A DNA stretch of 13,756 nt from Chrysochromulina parva (GCA_002887195.1 PJAB01001547.1:1-13756); one strand, 5' to 3'. Numbered from the stretch's first letter, positions 7,351 to 13,756 are shown. The notes: generated by a model not told the origin, from the letters alone. Program-made: numbers and translations.

Positions 7351-8508
7351 ATGAACAGGTTCACGGTCGTTGGTCAGATTGGCAAGGGCTCCGCGGGCTC
7401 CGTAACAAAGGCGACCGTGAAGAAGACCGGGGCAACCGTCGCCATCAAGCACATCACTAATCAGAGATTCACGAGCTTCTCCGCCGCGCTGGCGCAGCGC
7501 GAGGTGCGCGCGTTGAGTCGAATCCGCCACCCGAATGTGCTGCGTCTGCTCGAGGTCGTGCGCGAGAATGAAATGCTCTACCTCATACTCGAGTATGCTG
7601 AGGCCAGCTTGTACCAGTGGATGCGAGCGGCCAAGGCGCCGCTCGGGGAGCCGATGGTGCGCGTGCTCGCGCACAGGCTGCTGCTGGCTACGAACCACGT
7701 GCACAAGTGCGGCTTCGTCCACCGCGACGTCAAGCCGATGAACATCCTCGTCTCCCATTTTGACGGCGACCCTTCGTTGCTCAAATTGAAGCTCGCCGAC
7801 TTCGGCGCGGCCCGTGAGCTGCCCAGGACGGCGCCTGGCACCGCGCGGCATGAGCCGCTCACGCCGTACGTGTCGACGCGCTGGTACCGCGCGCCCGAGG
7901 TGTTGCTGCATGCGTCGGGCTATGCGGCCGCGGTCGACATGTGGGCGGTCGGCGTCATCATCGCCGAGGCGTACAGGTTGCAGCCGCTCTTCCCTGGCAA
8001 CACAACGATTGACCAGCTGGACCGTATCGCAGGCGTACTCGGCAGGCCGTCCGAGGGAGCGCTGGGCGGCGCGCAGGCGTGGCCGTACGGGTGCGAGCTG
8101 GTGCGCAGGCACGAGCAGATCCACAGCCACAGATTCCCGCGCTGCGAGCCGATCCCGATCGCGCAGATTGTGCCGCATGCGAATGCGGACGGGCTCGACT
8201 TGATCGCTTCTCTTTTGCGTTGGGATCCCGCGCAGCGGCTCACGGCGCGACAGGCGCTGCGCCATCCGTTTGTTTCGAGCAAGCTCATGAGCTCGCTGCG
8301 GCTGGTATCCCTCCGACTGCGCACTGCGCTGTTGCGATGGTCGCTCCGGAGTCGATCTCGCACGACACGGATACCGACGGCCACCGGGGAGCCACCGAAG
8401 CATGGGACCTCGCCGTCGCCGCCTGCGGCACTCTCACGTGCCCAGGGCGAGGCACCAGGGGATGTGCGTGCTGACACGCCGTCGAAGAGTGTGCCAGCCG
8501 CCCGATGA
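7351..8508 (+). CDS. RCK-family (MAK/ICK/MOK-like) serine/threonine protein kinase
   Basis: The protein has 385 residues; the ATG at 7351 gives MNRFTVVGQIGKGSAGSV, which matches the usual MNRYxxxxxLGxGxxGSV start of this CMGC family. All kinase landmarks are present: glycine loop 11-16, Lys33 (VAIK), Glu51 (REVRAL), HRDVKPMN at 124-131, DFG at 150-152, TPY at 171-173 in PLTPYVSTRWYRAPEVLL, DMWAVG and RWDPAQRLTARQAL. The domain ends near residue 308. The activation motif is TPY where MAK and ICK carry TDY and MOK TEY. The ~77-residue tail is basic, then Ser/Pro/Ala-rich, and shorter than in animal MAK/ICK. Family members control cilium length and intraflagellar transport, so a flagellar role is likely in a flagellate alga. 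The tail reading frame is less certain, since another frame over 8280-8474 also looks plausible. Confidence 0.92.
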   Translation: MNRFTVVGQIGKGSAGSVTKATVKKTGATVAIKHITNQRFTSFSAALAQREVRALSRIRHPNVLRLLEVVRENEMLYLILEYAEASLYQWMRAAKAPLGEPMVRVLAHRLLLATNHVHKCGFVHRDVKPMNILVSHFDGDPSLLKLKLADFGAARELPRTAPGTARHEPLTPYVSTRWYRAPEVLLHASGYAAAVDMWAVGVIIAEAYRLQPLFPGNTTIDQLDRIAGVLGRPSEGALGGAQAWPYGCELVRRHEQIHSHRFPRCEPIPIAQIVPHANADGLDLIASLLRWDPAQRLTARQALRHPFVSSKLMSSLRLVSLRLRTALLRWSLRSRSRTTRIPTATGEPPKHGTSPSPPAALSRAQGEAPGDVRADTPSKSVPAAR

Positions 8509-8841
8509 CCCCGCACATACGCGTAGTGTGCGACGCGAACGCGCCGAACAATAATCATTATATCGAGGTAAACCCGATAGATATTCATCGAAACGGAAAC
8601 GATGTAGCGGATCCGGGTGCGCGTGCTGCGATCCTGAATCAGGACTCCCCGTTGAGCTTATTGGAAGCCCGCGCGGTGAGACCTTGCGTGGCATATCGTT
8701 ATACACAGTCACTTTAACGGACGAAAGTGCAGAGTCGTCCGCCACGCATCGCACGGGGCGTCTGCGCGCAGCCGCGGTGACGCGCATCGCCCCTCCCCCG
8801 CACCTCCCCCGCACCTCCCCCGCACTCCTCTCTCACTCGCG
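8509..8841. other. 3'-3' intergenic region between convergent kinase and co-chaperone genes
   Basis: No gene is seen. It contains an AT-rich patch (about 8548-8590) and two inverted repeats: TGCGTGGC 8685-8692 with GCCACGCA 8741-8748, and CGGACGA 8718-8724 with TCGTCCG 8735-8741. Three exact 11-bp units follow (8792-8824). It should hold both 3' UTRs and polyadenylation sites; no AATAAA is evident. Confidence 0.55.
8792..8824. repeat. Three tandem 11-bp units CCTCCCCCGCA
   Basis: Exact copies lie at 8792-8802, 8803-8813 and 8814-8824, 18 bases beyond the stop codon of the minus-strand co-chaperone gene, so they probably lie in its 3' UTR. Confidence 0.9.
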
Positions 8842-11362
8842 TCAGAGCTCATCCTTAGGATCATCCTGAGGCTCCTCCCCACCACTGGATCCGGAGGACC
8901 ATCCATCCTCATCGGTCGTCGCCTCGGAAGGCACCACTGGAGGCTCCTCATCGGTCGTCTTCTCCTGCCCAGTGAGCGCCGGGCCGGCGGCACCCGGTGT
9001 CCACATGCGCTCCTTACGGCGCAAGTCCGAGCGCTGCCTGCGCGACTGGTCGTGATCGTGTGCAAACGGGTCGCCGAACGGTTCGAACGGATATCGCTCG
9101 GGGAAGTAATGGCGCTCCACCTGCTCGTAACTGTAGCCCTCGAGGTCCCGGCCGATGTCAAAGTGCGACTTGCATGCAGCGTCCGAGAGGCACTCGTACG
9201 AAGAGGCGAGGCGTGCCATGCGAGATGTCGACCCCCCCGCGCGGTCTGGGTGGTACTGGATGCTTCGCGCTCGGAAGGCTTTCTTGAGCTCCGCAGCTGT
9301 GAAATCGACACGCACGCCAAGCACCCAATAATGACCGCGCAGCTCGTCGAGCGCCGTCACGGCGGCCTCCTCCGCAGCGGCCGCCGCCGCTCGCTCCTTT
9401 TGGTCCAGTGCGGCAGTCAGGCGCGCGGCAGCCTCCGAGTCGGCGGGCGCGCAGCAGAGCACGCTGAGCTCCATTCCCCAGCCGCCGCCCGCAGCGTCGG
9501 CGTCGTCGTCCACACGCGTAACCAGGAGGCGTGTGCCTTCCTGAGTGACGTGGAAGGCGTCGCCGAAGCCCGATGCGTAGCCGAGAGGGTCCCACCTGTG
9601 GGGAAGGGGTGACGCCGTGGTGAGCACATGCATGCAGGGCGTGTGCGCCGGCGGCCGCGAGGGTCCCCCACCAGTTCGTCTTGTTGACCAACGTCGGGCA
9701 GCTAGCCTCTGGATCGCTCAAGCAGCATGCATGCAGCCCATCGTCGGCGGCCAAGGGGATGGCCTCCGCGACCGCCGAGATCTCATCGAGATCGATAGGC
9801 GTGGTGCCAAAGCTGGCTCGTGCGTTCAGCCGGGCGTCGTGCCGAGCGCGCCGCGCGGCCGCCATCAGCTCCGACGGGCTAGCGAGCCCGCCCACTTTGA
9901 GAACCTCGCATCCCGCGGGGGGGGGCGTTTCAACGGCAGGGAGACGCGCTCCGTCGCCGCGGATGACCTTGTGCTGTGACGGGTGGTGATGCTCACGGCT
10001 CGTGCGTTCCTGCATCGCATGCGCGAGCTGCAACCAGGCCCCAACGCCCTCCGTATCCGGCTGTGCCTGCATCGCTCGCTCGAGCGATCGTATCGCGTCG
10101 GACGCGCGCCGTCCGTCGAGGGCCGTCAGCGCTTGCTCGAGGAGCGCCTCCAAATAATTGGGGAAGATACCGAGCGCCACACGCAGGGCGGCTTGGGCCT
10201 CCTCTAGCCGCGCCGGCTGCGCACGGCGCAGGCAGCGCGCGCGCTCCAGCTCGAAACTTGCCGTCGCCCAGCCCGCCGTCGCCCAGCCGCGTGACGCCGC
10301 GGCCGCGCGCGCAAAGTGCTCTGCAGCAGCGTCGAGCTCGCCCTCCTCCTTGGCCACGCGCGCCTCGCGCGCCGCCTCAGCCGCTTCTGGAGCGAGGGTC
10401 GCCTCAAGATCCTCGGGCGGCGCCGTGTTGTACAGCGTGGGCGGCGCGGGCGCGGGCACGCCCGCAAGGTAAGCGACGCGCTTCTCGTTTGCCCTCGCCG
10501 TCTTCTCACTATGCCTCGTCGCCTCGCGCCTGAGGGATCCGGCGAGTTGCGCGATGTGGTGAGCACTTGCATGCAAGGCACGTCATCAGTGGCAATCAAC
10601 CTAGAGGGATTCGACGCTGTGGAGAGCACTTGCATGCAAGGCACGTCATCAGTTGGAATCAACCTACCTGAGGGATTCGACCTTGTGAGCGTCGCGGATG
10701 CCGATGACTTGCCAAGGCAGCTGATCGTCGTCGTCGCCCGTGGAGGTGCGCAGCTGCGTGCTCTCGCTGGTCGGACCGCCCCGGCTGCCACCACCGCCGC
10801 CGCCGCTGTCGCCGCCGCCGCCGCCGCCGCTGCCGCTGCCGCTGCCGCCGCCGCCGTTGTTCGCATCGACCGGCGGCGGCTGCGCACGCGGCTCTCGGTG
10901 GAGATGATCCCAGCCCGCCGGATGCTGCCGGATGCTGCCACTGCTCGGAATCAGATCAGGGCTTCTCGTCGCAAAGCGCTCGCGATTCTGTGCGTCGAAG
11001 AGCACCCATTCCTGCACGACGTGACCCTCCGGCAGCGCAGTGTTCACATGCGCGAGGAGCCAGTTGCTGATGTGGTGACGGTACGCGCCGTGTCCCAGAG
11101 TGATGGCGATTTCGGGCGGCAGCTCAGCGTGCGGATCGTGCATCCTCGGGCCGTAGACGCCATTGACCTCGTCTAAGCTGGAGCCGGCAAGGAAGAAGCC
11201 CACCATCGGCTCGCTGATGCGCACACGGCCGCCGTAGCGGGGTCCGCCGCCCCCGCCGCCGCCACCCGAGTAAGGAGTCATGCCGCCGGGCGCGACCAGC
11301 TGCTGGCACGCCGCATCGGAGAGGACGAGCAGGACGAGGAAGCGCGAAAGGTCCGCCGCCAT
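8842..11362 (-). CDS. ER-luminal TPR and J-domain (DnaJ) co-chaperone with C-terminal KDEL, three exons
   Basis: Proposed exons on the minus strand are 11362-10668, 10529-9672 and 9595-8842: 2307 nt, 768 residues, both introns phase 2. The start MAADLSRFLVLLVLSDAACQ is a signal peptide and the protein ends PKDEL, so it should reside in the ER lumen. Residues ~46-166 form a conserved-looking module of unknown name (SSLDEVNGVYGPR, ISNWLLAHV, EWVLFDAQNRERF, GWDHLHRE). A Gly/Ser linker (~169-200) and TPR-like helices (~284-390, with AHFARAAA-type and FPNYLEALLEQAL segments) follow. Next is a cysteine-containing beta-rich stretch crossing intron 2 (LVNKTNWWDPLGYASGFGDAF, ~511-531), then a J domain (~605-670) with HPD at 633-635, which stimulates Hsp70 (BiP) ATPase. 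The layout recalls DNAJC3/P58IPK (signal peptide, TPRs, J domain), but the extra domains and KDEL differ. Residues after the J domain are acidic and charged. Confidence 0.85.
9596..9671 (-). other. Intron 2 of the TPR/J-domain gene (76 nt, phase 2)
   Basis: On the minus strand the donor is AACTG|GTGGGG (9671) and the acceptor CCCACAG|GTGGGA (9596). Splicing joins NKTNW to WDPLGY; without it the frame never reaches the J domain. The first bases of the intron (GTGGGGGACCCTC) nearly repeat the first bases of the next exon (GTGGGACCCTC). Plus-strand 9616-9643 carries the element also found in intron 1. Confidence 0.85.
10530..10667 (-). other. Intron 1 of the TPR/J-domain gene (138 nt, phase 2), built of tandem copies
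   Basis: On the minus strand the donor is CCCTCAG|GTAGGT (10667) and the acceptor GATCCCTCAG|GCGCGAG (10530). Splicing reads DAHKVESL-R-REATRHSEK and opens the TPR exon; unspliced, TAG stops at 10666-10664. The exon end ATCCCTCAG is repeated exactly at the intron end, and as ATCCCTCTAG mid-intron (10609-10601), making cryptic acceptors. Confidence 0.85.
10555..10681. repeat. Two tandem 63-bp copies overlapping exon 1/intron 1 of the TPR/J gene
   Basis: Copies are 10555-10615 and 10618-10681 (plus coordinates), starting TGTGG(T/A)GAGCACTTGC and ending GAGGGATTCGAC. They differ by a few substitutions and small indels. The right copy includes the last 14 coding bases of exon 1, so the duplicated unit spans the exon-intron border. 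Confidence 0.95.
10786..10857. repeat. CCG-type trinucleotide repeat encoding a Gly/Ser linker on the minus strand
   Basis: About 24 triplets of (C)CGC/CTG type on the plus strand read as Gly with interspersed Ser/Asp on the minus strand, within exon 1 of the TPR/J-domain gene. The polyalanine reading on the plus strand is a shadow. Confidence 0.85.
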
Positions 11363-11568
11363 AAGCGCCGTGTTGAGCGCCTTCCGCCATTCCCCTACAT
11401 GTACCAACGTAGCCGTGCCGCCGTCACGATGAGCGGGGCAGCTCGCTGGAGGGCGGTTTGAGAACTGGAAGTTTGAGGATCGCCGGCCGATAGATCGCGA
11501 AGAGCACCAACGCCCTCGAACCGCTGCCTCCTTCTTAACGCAGCCGAAGTCGAGCTGGGTACTTTGCC
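11363..11568. promoter_or_regulatory. Divergent (bidirectional) promoter region
   Basis: Only 206 bp separate the ATG of the minus-strand TPR/J-domain gene (11362) from the ATG of the plus-strand gene at 11569. The region must hold both 5' leaders and promoters. No TATA box or other defined element is recognised, so this call rests on gene geometry alone. Confidence 0.5.
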
Positions 11569-12924
11569 ATGCCAGCCAAGCTCTCTGAGCGCCTCGAGCG
11601 TGCGCTCGCGGCGGCCGGCTCCGCCACGCCGCGCACGTTTGGCGACGGCAGCTCCGAGGCGCAGCATGTCGCGGCAGCCTCACCGCGGACAAAGACACTT
11701 TGGCACCATTCCTCAGGTGCGCACGTTGACAGTTTCCCGGAGGCCCGCGCCGATCCGGACGACGACTTCCTCGACGACGGTGGACCGGCCTCCTTTGAGT
11801 CTTCGCCCTTTGTGCCGACCGACGTGCTGCGGGAGCGTCGGCGCGCTCTCGAGGAGCGGCTCGAGATGCTGCAGACTGACAGCCTCAAGACGCGCTCACT
11901 GCTGCGCGAGTGCGAGGCGATGGTGCAGCGCAGCATCGCCGAGGCGCCGGACGATGATGACGCCGGCGGAGCCGGCGCCGCCACCTCGTCCGCAGCTCCG
12001 ACCCCTCGGGCGACGGCGGTGGCATATGGCGGCCGCCTGCTGCCCTCGTCCTGGACGCCTCGGTCGACCCTGGCTGGACGAGCCGGAGCTGCCGGACCGG
12101 CCGGCGTCGGCGGCGCCTCCTCAGTGCCCGAGTGGGCCGACGTGTCCATGGCCGCGGGCGGCGCGCGCCCGCCGACCGCGCCCGACGATCTGAAACAGCA
12201 GCGACTGCTGCGCTGCGACCATCTACAGGCAGCGCTGCAACCGGTGCGTCGGGATTGGGACGAGTACTCAGCGAGCCTGGGGGACGCGCACGCGAGCAAC
12301 GCGCGGCTGCAGGCCGCGCTCGACAGCGCTTTCACATTCACAGAGGCCGAGATACAAGCGGAACTCGCAGCGCAAGCGCGAGAGGCGCCGCCGGCCGCCG
12401 CCGCGGCCGCCGCCGCCACGGTAGCAGGAGCGGGGCTTAAAGTGAGGGCGGAAGCGGGGGCGGGAGCGAGGGCGGGGGCGGGGGCGAGAGCATTGGCGGG
12501 GACGGGGGCGAGACCGGGGGTGGGACCGGGGGCGGGGCCGACCGCTGTGGCAGCGCGCCCCGCGGACATCTCATCGACGTCAACGATCCCGCCGCCCCCG
12601 CCCGCGTCTCTCGGCGGCGCCGACCACGGCGGTCTGCGCGCCGCCCTGGGCCAGCAGCCCCGACGAGCGTCGGCAGCGCAAGCCGCCATCGCGCGCGTGA
12701 GCGTGAGCGAGGCGATGCGGGGACAAGCAGCCACCACCGCCACGAGCACGGGCACGGGCGGGCAGCCGACCGGCGCCGCGGCCGCGAGTGGGCTGCCTGC
12801 GCGGGCTGGCATGGCGCATGGGGCCGGCCGAGGGGGCATCGCGACGGGTCGTGGGCGCCCTCCGGGCCGAGGCGGCGGCCGCGGCATGAGTCCGAGTGGG
12901 AGCCCCGAATCCATCGATTCATGA
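11569..12924 (+). CDS. Uncharacterised protein with two helical segments and Ala/Gly/Arg-rich C-terminal half
   Basis: I do not recognise this 451-residue protein. The ATG at 11569 begins MPAKLSERLERALAAAGSAT. An acidic patch (DPDDDFLDDG, 62-71) is followed by a probable coiled coil at ~84-125 (VLRERRRALEERLEMLQTDS) and a second helical stretch at ~207-272 (LLRCDHLQAALQPVRRDWDEY). From about residue 274 on the protein is low complexity: an alanine run, GAGAR-type repeats, IPPPPPAS, Ala/Thr/Gly-rich sequence, then an RG-rich tail (GRGGIATGRGRPPGRGGG) before SPESIDS. RG-rich tails often bind RNA or are arginine-methylated, but no folded RNA-binding domain is seen. No signal peptide or membrane helix is present, so it is probably cytosolic or nuclear. 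The long even reading frame supports it as coding; whether the GC-richest part contains an intron cannot be settled. Confidence 0.7.
   Translation: MPAKLSERLERALAAAGSATPRTFGDGSSEAQHVAAASPRTKTLWHHSSGAHVDSFPEARADPDDDFLDDGGPASFESSPFVPTDVLRERRRALEERLEMLQTDSLKTRSLLRECEAMVQRSIAEAPDDDDAGGAGAATSSAAPTPRATAVAYGGRLLPSSWTPRSTLAGRAGAAGPAGVGGASSVPEWADVSMAAGGARPPTAPDDLKQQRLLRCDHLQAALQPVRRDWDEYSASLGDAHASNARLQAALDSAFTFTEAEIQAELAAQAREAPPAAAAAAAATVAGAGLKVRAEAGAGARAGAGARALAGTGARPGVGPGAGPTAVAARPADISSTSTIPPPPPASLGGADHGGLRAALGQQPRRASAAQAAIARVSVSEAMRGQAATTATSTGTGGQPTGAAAASGLPARAGMAHGAGRGGIATGRGRPPGRGGGRGMSPSGSPESIDS
12445..12538 (+). repeat. Degenerate GGGGCG-type tandem repeat with many G-runs
   Basis: Roughly 94 bases of GGGGCG(A/G)GA(G/C)-like units, with many runs of three to five Gs on the plus strand, encode the Ala/Gly/Arg repeat of the gene at 11569. 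The sequence could form G-quadruplexes in DNA or mRNA. Confidence 0.8.
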
Positions 12925-13019
12925 TCCATCGATAGAGATTCTGGATGCAATGGATAGCGCGGGCGTGGGGCGATCGGCGAATCCGCCCCGGAGCCTGTTG
13001 TCCCATTCCCGATAGGTTA

Positions 13020-13084
13020 CATTAACGGGGCTTCATAGGTAAAATCCCTTACTTGCCATTTTTTCAAGTCCGACGACCGTTGGC
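13020..13084 (+). repeat. Two-hairpin repeat block, copy A
   Basis: Copy A begins CATTAACGGGGC (13020-13031), continues ACTTGCC (13051-13057) and ends CAAGTCCGACGACCGTTGGC (13065-13084). ACTTG can pair with CAAGT, and CCGAC with GTTGG (one G-U), giving two adjacent stem-loops. Confidence 0.8.
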
Positions 13085-13172
13085 AGACGTGCACTCTCAC
13101 GCCCCGACGGCGCTCGCTTTTGCCGTCGCGATTAACGAATCCTGTCGCGCGCGCCAAAGTCCGTTCCGGGGT

Positions 13173-13204
13173 CATTAATGGGCCATTAATGGGGCCATTA
13201 AATG
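13173..13204. repeat. Tandem CATTAATGGGGC-type palindromic units
   Basis: Three units with 11-12 bp spacing: CATTAATGGGC (13173), CATTAATGGGGC (13184) and CATTAAATG (13196). The middle one lies in a perfect CCATTAATGG palindrome. A related CATTAACGGGGC is at 13020. Confidence 0.85.
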
Positions 13205-13254
13205 TGAAATCTCGTCGTACTTGCCTTTGTAGTACAAGTCCGACGACCGTCGGC
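13184..13254 (+). repeat. Two-hairpin repeat block, copy B
   Basis: Copy B begins CATTAATGGGGC (13184-13195), continues ACTTGCC (13219-13225) and ends CAAGTCCGACGACCGTCGGC (13235-13254), about 164-170 bp from copy A. Order and spacing match copy A, and its second stem CCGAC-GACC-GTCGG is perfect. Confidence 0.8.
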
Positions 13255-13335
13255 GTCCGCGCCTCCGTCTAGCCGTCGGCGCTTGACATTTTGCCATCGC
13301 ATCCCGTCTGATCGTCGGTCTCGTCCGTCACCGTC

Positions 13336-13756
13336 ATGGCGATGATGCTTGCGCCAATGTCTCTCTGCTTCGTGAACGTGGGCCCGCGCCCAGAGTGTAA
13401 GCAAGCGTGACCTCGCACCGCCCGCTTGCCCTTTGCCGCATCGCGGCCGATTTCTGCTGACTGCACTTCACCCCGTCTGTGACGACAGGGCTTGTCAAGA
13501 ACATGCGCAACGGGACTCTGAAGACCAGCTTAGAGCAGTGCCTCACCTCGACCTTCCGCAATCAGGTTCACGACTTCTCGATTGGCCACCGCGGTGCGTG
13601 CCAACAGTTCCCAGAGCACACGGCCCAGAGCTACCAGGCCGCCATTGAGATGGGCGCGGGCATTGTCGAGTGTGATGTGTCCGTCACGAAAGACGGCGAG
13701 CTCGTGTGCCGCCACGACCAATGCGACCTCCACACGTCCACCAACATCCTCGCGGT
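13336..13756 (+). CDS. Glycerophosphodiester phosphodiesterase, two exons seen, 3'-truncated by the window edge
   Basis: Proposed exons are 13336-13396 and 13489 to beyond 13756, with a phase 1 intron. The second exon encodes [20 protein letters not shown], then [20 protein letters not shown] and [14 protein letters not shown]. These are the GDPD hallmark: the catalytic HR of HRGA, the metal-binding Glu/Asp pair in PEHT and ECDV, and the second catalytic His in RHDQ. The enzyme hydrolyses glycerophosphodiesters to sn-glycerol 3-phosphate and an alcohol. The DLHTxTNIL stretch places it with the longer bacterial-type GDPDs, as I recall them. Splicing gives [18 protein letters not shown], matching the GPRPFYLV-x-x-M-x-x-G-x-LK segment before the catalytic domain in those enzymes, which supports the tiny first exon. 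The start [12 protein letters not shown] is short and hydrophobic, possibly a minimal signal sequence; an additional upstream exon is possible. Confidence 0.85.
13397..13488 (+). other. Intron 1 of the GDPD gene (92 nt, phase 1)
   Basis: Donor GAGT|GTAAGC, acceptor GACGACAG|GGCTTG, with a CTGAC branch-point-like site at 13457-13465. Splicing creates the Trp codon T|GG and joins GPRPE to W-LVKNM. Without it the first exon stops at TGA 13408-13410 and the GDPD frame begins after TGA 13458-13460. Confidence 0.75.

Larger units (their letters stand above)
12925..13335. other. Upstream region of the phosphodiesterase gene with repeated structured block
   Basis: No protein gene is seen. Just after the stop at 12924 the CCATCGAT motif recurs (12911-12932). 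The region then holds two related blocks, 13020-13084 and 13184-13254, described separately, and a run of CATTAATGG-type palindromes. It should contain the promoter of the gene starting at 13336. Confidence 0.6.

Noticed and set aside
7201..8403. A 400-residue open frame on the minus strand opposite the kinase
   Set aside because: The plus strand encodes an intact kinase with every catalytic motif; the antisense frame is Arg-rich and has no domain.
8280..8474. An alternative C-terminal reading frame for the kinase
   Set aside because: The other frame reads plausibly, but no splice pair is clearly indicated and the main frame stays open to 8508, so the simpler model is kept with a note of doubt.
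10555..10681. The two 63-bp copies (or the 84-bp LRR units) as a CRISPR array
   Set aside because: There are only two copies without unique spacers in the first case, and a coding repeat with continuous frame in the second; the genome is eukaryotic.
10316..11176. A 286-residue plus-strand frame with a polyalanine run
   Set aside because: Polyalanine is the reverse reading of the Gly/Ser linker in the TPR/J-domain gene; splicing evidence favours the minus strand.
11535..12950. A 471-residue open frame on the minus strand opposite the gene at 11569
   Set aside because: It is a shadow of a GC-rich coding frame: Ser/Pro/Arg-rich throughout, no recognisable domain, and the plus-strand frame has a proper ATG, helical segments and natural composition.

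Overview
The window is nuclear DNA of a GC-rich single-celled eukaryote, most likely a haptophyte-type microalga. It is not bacterial, for four reasons. Three genes only make full-length family members after removal of GT-AG introns of 76-139 nt. One protein ends in the ER-retrieval signal KDEL. One gene is a MAK/ICK-type cilium-associated kinase. The leucine-rich repeat gene at the left edge has the GAKAIAEAL-type unit I associate with haptophyte (Emiliania/Chrysochromulina-like) genomes; this last point is recollection, not a search result.

Layout: (1) 3-857 (+), the 3' part of an RNI/NLRC3-like leucine-rich repeat gene, with its last ~40 bp duplicated downstream. (2) 1333-5539 (+), a four-exon gene for a secreted GH123-like/DUF6067-type glycoside hydrolase-like protein of 1279 residues; three of its introns are inferred from frame, phase and family continuity. 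(3) 5851-6801 (+), a membrane protein of the MgtC/SapB family. (4) 7351-8508 (+), an RCK-family (MAK/ICK/MOK) protein kinase. (5) 8842-11362 (-), a three-exon gene for an ER-luminal TPR plus J-domain co-chaperone of 768 residues, with a signal peptide and a C-terminal KDEL. (6) 11569-12924 (+), an unrecognised low-complexity protein with two predicted helical segments and an RG-rich tail, divergent from gene 5 across 206 bp. (7) 13336 to the right edge (+), the 5' part of a glycerophosphodiester phosphodiesterase with a 61-nt first coding exon.

The genes do not form a pathway. The common thread at DNA level is how the introns are built. Both introns of the co-chaperone gene share a GTGGTGAGCAC..TGCATGCA element, and one is mostly two tandem 63-nt copies that include the exon border. 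Introns 1 and 2 of the hydrolase-like gene share a different CTGAGTGCCTC repeat family. In several introns the exon border is duplicated inside or across the intron. This is the pattern expected of recent intron gain by local duplication or by introner-like elements. A second unexplained structure is a duplicated two-hairpin block (13020-13084 and 13184-13254) just upstream of the phosphodiesterase gene.
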